Shown here in pieces: positions 7,066-8,653 of a DNA stretch of 8,653 nucleotides. Origin of the DNA: an uncultured Actinomyces sp. (GTDB lineage: Bacteria; Actinomycetota; Actinomycetes; Actinomycetales; Actinomycetaceae); contig USHU01000033.1 in NCBI GenBank assembly GCA_900554605.1, positions 1-8,653 on the forward strand, written 5' to 3'. The notes beneath the pieces are model-generated. The model made no database searches. It had not been told where the DNA came from and saw nothing but the letters and a program-made list of their open reading frames with translations. The translations under genes were made by a program, and so were the position numbers. The first letter of the stretch is position 1, and each line of letters starts with the position of its first letter.

Positions 7066-8189
7066 AACAACCCCCTCGTCCTCGTCGCAGCCGCGCCTTT
7101 CCTCCTCAAGAACCGGCGAGCGCTCCTGGATCCGCCCCCGAAGACGATCGCCGAGGCGCAGCTGAGGTGGTCGAGGCCCCGCAGGCCTCGGTGGAGGATA
7201 ACTCGCGCACCGCTTCGGCCTCGATGCGGGGTGAGGAAAGTGGAAGTGAGCGTGAGGCTCATTTTTCAACGGGCGCACGTGCTTCGCGGATTCGTCGGGG
7301 GAGCGAAGCGCGTGATGAGCGCACGGCGAGGCGTGAACGCAATCGTGAGTTGCGTCGTTCGCGACGCGAAGCAGCAGCTCGTCCAACCAGTGGTGACCTT
7401 CTTCGCCGTCCTATCGGTCAGTCGGATGCTGCGACAGTTTTAGGCTCGAGTGATGAGAGCGCGACTGCAGACTTGGGCGAGCGCCGAAAAGAACGTCAGT
7501 TAGCGCAGCGTCGATTAGTGCTCACTCGGATTGCGACGGTATCTGCTGCATGCGTAGTGGTTGCTGCGCTCGTGTGGGGGATCTTTTTCTCTCCACTTTT
7601 CGCGCTGGACACGTCCAAGGTTTCGATTGAGGGCTTGGGTGAAGATAGTGCAACAACCTCTGAGGTGCAAGCTGCGATTGAGCCTTTTGCTTCTACTCCG
7701 CTCCCACGCCTATCGACCTCAAAAGTGAGTGCTGCTATTGGCCAGGTGCGTTTGGTTCGTGAGGCTCAGGTTGAGCGCACGTGGCCACGAGGCCTAAAGG
7801 TTACTGTGCGTCCGCGTCAGGCGGTTCTTGCGGTAAAAGAGGGGAACGCTTGGTCCTTGGTTGACGATCAAGGTGTGAGCTTGTCGACCTCTCCTTCCAT
7901 GCCCGAAGGAATGGCACCGACCACGCTGCCTGATGGAGACGAGCGCTCACGCGCTGCCGGTGAGGTTGCTGCAATTTGGGCAGCAATGGGAGACGAATTG
8001 CGTTCTCAAATCACGATGATCACTCATGATGGTCAGACCGTATCGATGACATTGTCGAACTCGCGGACCTTAAATTGGGGAGTCGCTAGCGAGAATGATC
8101 TGAAAGCAAAAGTGGCTCAGGTTTTGATTTCGCAGCGTCAGGCACGGAACTATGATGTGTCCTCGCCCGTGCATCCTGTCACTTCTTAA
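7062..8189 (+). CDS. ftsQ: FtsQ/DivIB-family divisome protein
   Basis: Bitopic membrane protein of the divisome; in the family it recruits or regulates FtsL/FtsB-type partners and septal synthesis. It has 375 residues. Residues 1-153 are hydrophilic, rich in Arg, Glu, Ala, Ser and Pro, and probably disordered in the cytoplasm. A single transmembrane segment lies at about 155-180. The outer part begins with a POTRA-like domain (DTSKVSIEGLG, 183-193, through VRLVREAQVERTWPRGLKVT, 229-248, and VRPRQAVLAV, 249-258). It is followed by the FtsQ domain (WSLVDDQGVSL, 264-274), ending with YDVSSPVHPVTS (364-375), an ending like that of other actinobacterial FtsQ proteins. The start GTG at 7062 overlaps the murC stop (GTGA). 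The N-terminal tail is much longer than in Escherichia coli, where it is about 25 residues. FtsQ is poorly conserved in sequence, so the call rests on domain order, the RTWPRGLKV motif and the place before ftsZ. Confidence 0.94.
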   Translation: MKQPPRPRRSRAFPPQEPASAPGSAPEDDRRGAAEVVEAPQASVEDNSRTASASMRGEESGSEREAHFSTGARASRIRRGSEARDERTARRERNRELRRSRREAAARPTSGDLLRRPIGQSDAATVLGSSDESATADLGERRKERQLAQRRLVLTRIATVSAACVVVAALVWGIFFSPLFALDTSKVSIEGLGEDSATTSEVQAAIEPFASTPLPRLSTSKVSAAIGQVRLVREAQVERTWPRGLKVTVRPRQAVLAVKEGNAWSLVDDQGVSLSTSPSMPEGMAPTTLPDGDERSRAAGEVAAIWAAMGDELRSQITMITHDGQTVSMTLSNSRTLNWGVASENDLKAKVAQVLISQRQARNYDVSSPVHPVTS

Positions 8190-8219
8190 ATTGGAGAAGC
8201 GACACGCCCGCGAATTGTC

Positions 8220-8248
8220 TTGAAGAATTGGGGTCTTACCCCTACCTT
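8220..8248 (+). promoter_or_regulatory. Candidate ftsZ promoter with a palindrome in the spacer
   Basis: TTGAAG at 8220-8225 could be a -35 element (first four bases match TTGACA). TACCTT at 8243-8248 fits the loose actinobacterial -10 pattern TAnnnT, and the spacer is 17 bases. The spacer contains the perfect palindrome GGGGT-CTT-ACCCC (8230-8242), ending just before the -10 element. Transcription would begin near 8255, giving a leader of about 70 bases. The -10 match is only half of consensus, so this is a prediction from sequence alone. Having a separate promoter for ftsZ is common in Actinobacteria. Confidence 0.35.
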
Positions 8249-8272
8249 CTTCCCGTCTACACGCAGGTCAAA

Positions 8273-8305
8273 CATCAACCTTCCACTTGAGGTTTAAGGT
8301 TGGTG
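8273..8305 (+). repeat. Inverted repeat (stem-loop) in the ftsZ leader
   Basis: CATCAACCTT (8273-8282) can pair with AAGGTTGGTG (8296-8305): ten pairs, one of them G-U, with a core of seven perfect pairs (CAACCTT/AAGGTTG) and a 13-base loop. The same left arm (AACCT, 8277-8281) can instead pair with AGGTT at 8290-8294, because AGGTT occurs twice, 7 bases apart (8290 and 8297). No T-run follows, so it is not a typical intrinsic terminator. It ends 8 bases before the ftsZ ribosome binding site and may be a regulatory site in DNA or RNA. The structure is seen; the role is not. Confidence 0.5.
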
Positions 8306-8313
8306 CGCAGAAA

Positions 8314-8318
8314 GAGGG
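8314..8318 (+). promoter_or_regulatory. Ribosome binding site of ftsZ
   Basis: GAGGG lies 7 bases before the ATG at 8326, just downstream of the leader inverted repeat. It supports 8326 as the ftsZ start. Confidence 0.65.
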
Positions 8319-8325
8319 CAGGGTT

Positions 8326-8653
8326 ATGGTCGCACCGCAGAATCATCTGGCGGTTATCAAAGTCGTCGGAGTTGGTGGCGGCGGTGTTAACGCCGTCAAT
8401 CGAATGATTGAAGTTGGCTTGAAAGGCGTTGAGTTCATTGCTGTGAATACCGACGCGCAAGCTTTGCTGATGTCCGATGCAGAGACGAAGTTGGACATTG
8501 GTCGTGACCTTACCCACGGCCTCGGCGCTGGTGCAGACCCCGCAGTGGGACGGCAGGCAGCCGAAGACCACATTGACGAAATTACCGAGGCCCTTGAAGG
8601 CGCGGACATGGTCTTCGTGACCGCAGGTGAAGGTGGCGGTACCGGAACCGGTG
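8326..8653 (+). CDS. ftsZ: FtsZ, tubulin-like cell division GTPase (3' truncated by window)
   Basis: Cytoplasmic GTPase that polymerises into the Z ring and organises the divisome. Only 109 complete codons are present, and the frame stays open to the window end. The protein begins [15 protein letters not shown]. It shows the GTP-binding N-terminal core: [17 protein letters not shown] (13-29), NTDAQAL (41-47), [17 protein letters not shown] (65-81), and [16 protein letters not shown] (94-109), which includes the tubulin signature. The Glu in TAGEGGG is the actinobacterial form (Met in many other bacteria). The T7 loop and the C-terminal tail lie outside the window. Unlike the other genes here, it is separated from its upstream neighbour, by 136 bases, and has its own ribosome binding site and a candidate promoter, so it may be expressed separately from the precursor genes. 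Start and identity are nearly certain. Confidence 0.98.
   Translation, partial: MVAPQNHLAVIKVVGVGGGGVNAVNRMIEVGLKGVEFIAVNTDAQALLMSDAETKLDIGRDLTHGLGAGADPAVGRQAAEDHIDEITEALEGADMVFVTAGEGGGTGTG

Noticed and set aside
6979..7386. Antisense open frame opposite the start of ftsQ
   Set aside because: It mirrors the Arg/Pro-rich low-complexity tail of FtsQ; the His/Pro-rich translation is a by-product of that composition.
8182..8199. Small inverted repeat CTTCT/AGAAG around the ftsQ stop as a terminator
   Set aside because: Only five A-T-rich pairs and no following T-run, so readthrough from ftsQ into ftsZ is more likely.
8277..8294. Possible MerR/SoxR-type operator (AACCT...ACTTGAGGTT, 18 bases)
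   Set aside because: The right half resembles a SoxR half-site, but symmetry is limited to five bases per arm and the site does not sit between recognisable -35 and -10 elements.

Overview
The window is a continuous stretch of an actinobacterial division and cell wall (dcw) cluster, with every gene on the + strand. In order it holds the 3' part of murF, then complete mraY, murD, ftsW, murG, murC and ftsQ, then the first 109 codons of ftsZ. The order murF-mraY-murD-ftsW-murG-murC-ftsQ-ftsZ, the FtsZ signature ending [11 protein letters not shown] and the long cytoplasmic tail on FtsQ all fit Actinobacteria. The moderately high G+C content and protein details suggest a relative of the Actinomycetaceae. 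That family-level placement is inference and was not checked against a database.

Region 1-8189 is a tightly packed transcription unit. All six junctions from murF/mraY to murC/ftsQ are exact 4-base stop/start overlaps (ATGA or GTGA), which suggests translational coupling along the whole chain. Three genes (murD, murC, ftsQ) then begin with GTG. No terminator or internal promoter was recognised inside this part. The only real non-coding gap is 8190-8325, between ftsQ and ftsZ. It holds a candidate sigma-70-type promoter whose spacer contains a perfect small palindrome, then an inverted repeat that can fold in two exclusive ways, then a good ribosome binding site for ftsZ.

The genes form one pathway. 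MurC adds L-Ala to UDP-MurNAc, MurD adds D-Glu, and MurF adds the D-Ala-D-Ala dipeptide, completing the UDP-MurNAc-pentapeptide. MraY moves the phospho-MurNAc-pentapeptide onto the undecaprenyl carrier (lipid I), and MurG adds GlcNAc (lipid II). FtsW polymerises lipid II at the septum, FtsQ is a membrane divisome scaffold, and FtsZ is the ring-forming GTPase.

No new biological system is visible; this is conserved core machinery. The points worth a second look are the unbroken chain of 4-base overlaps, the ftsZ leader, several substitutions in normally conserved motifs (most clearly in MurD), and the arginine-rich FtsQ tail.
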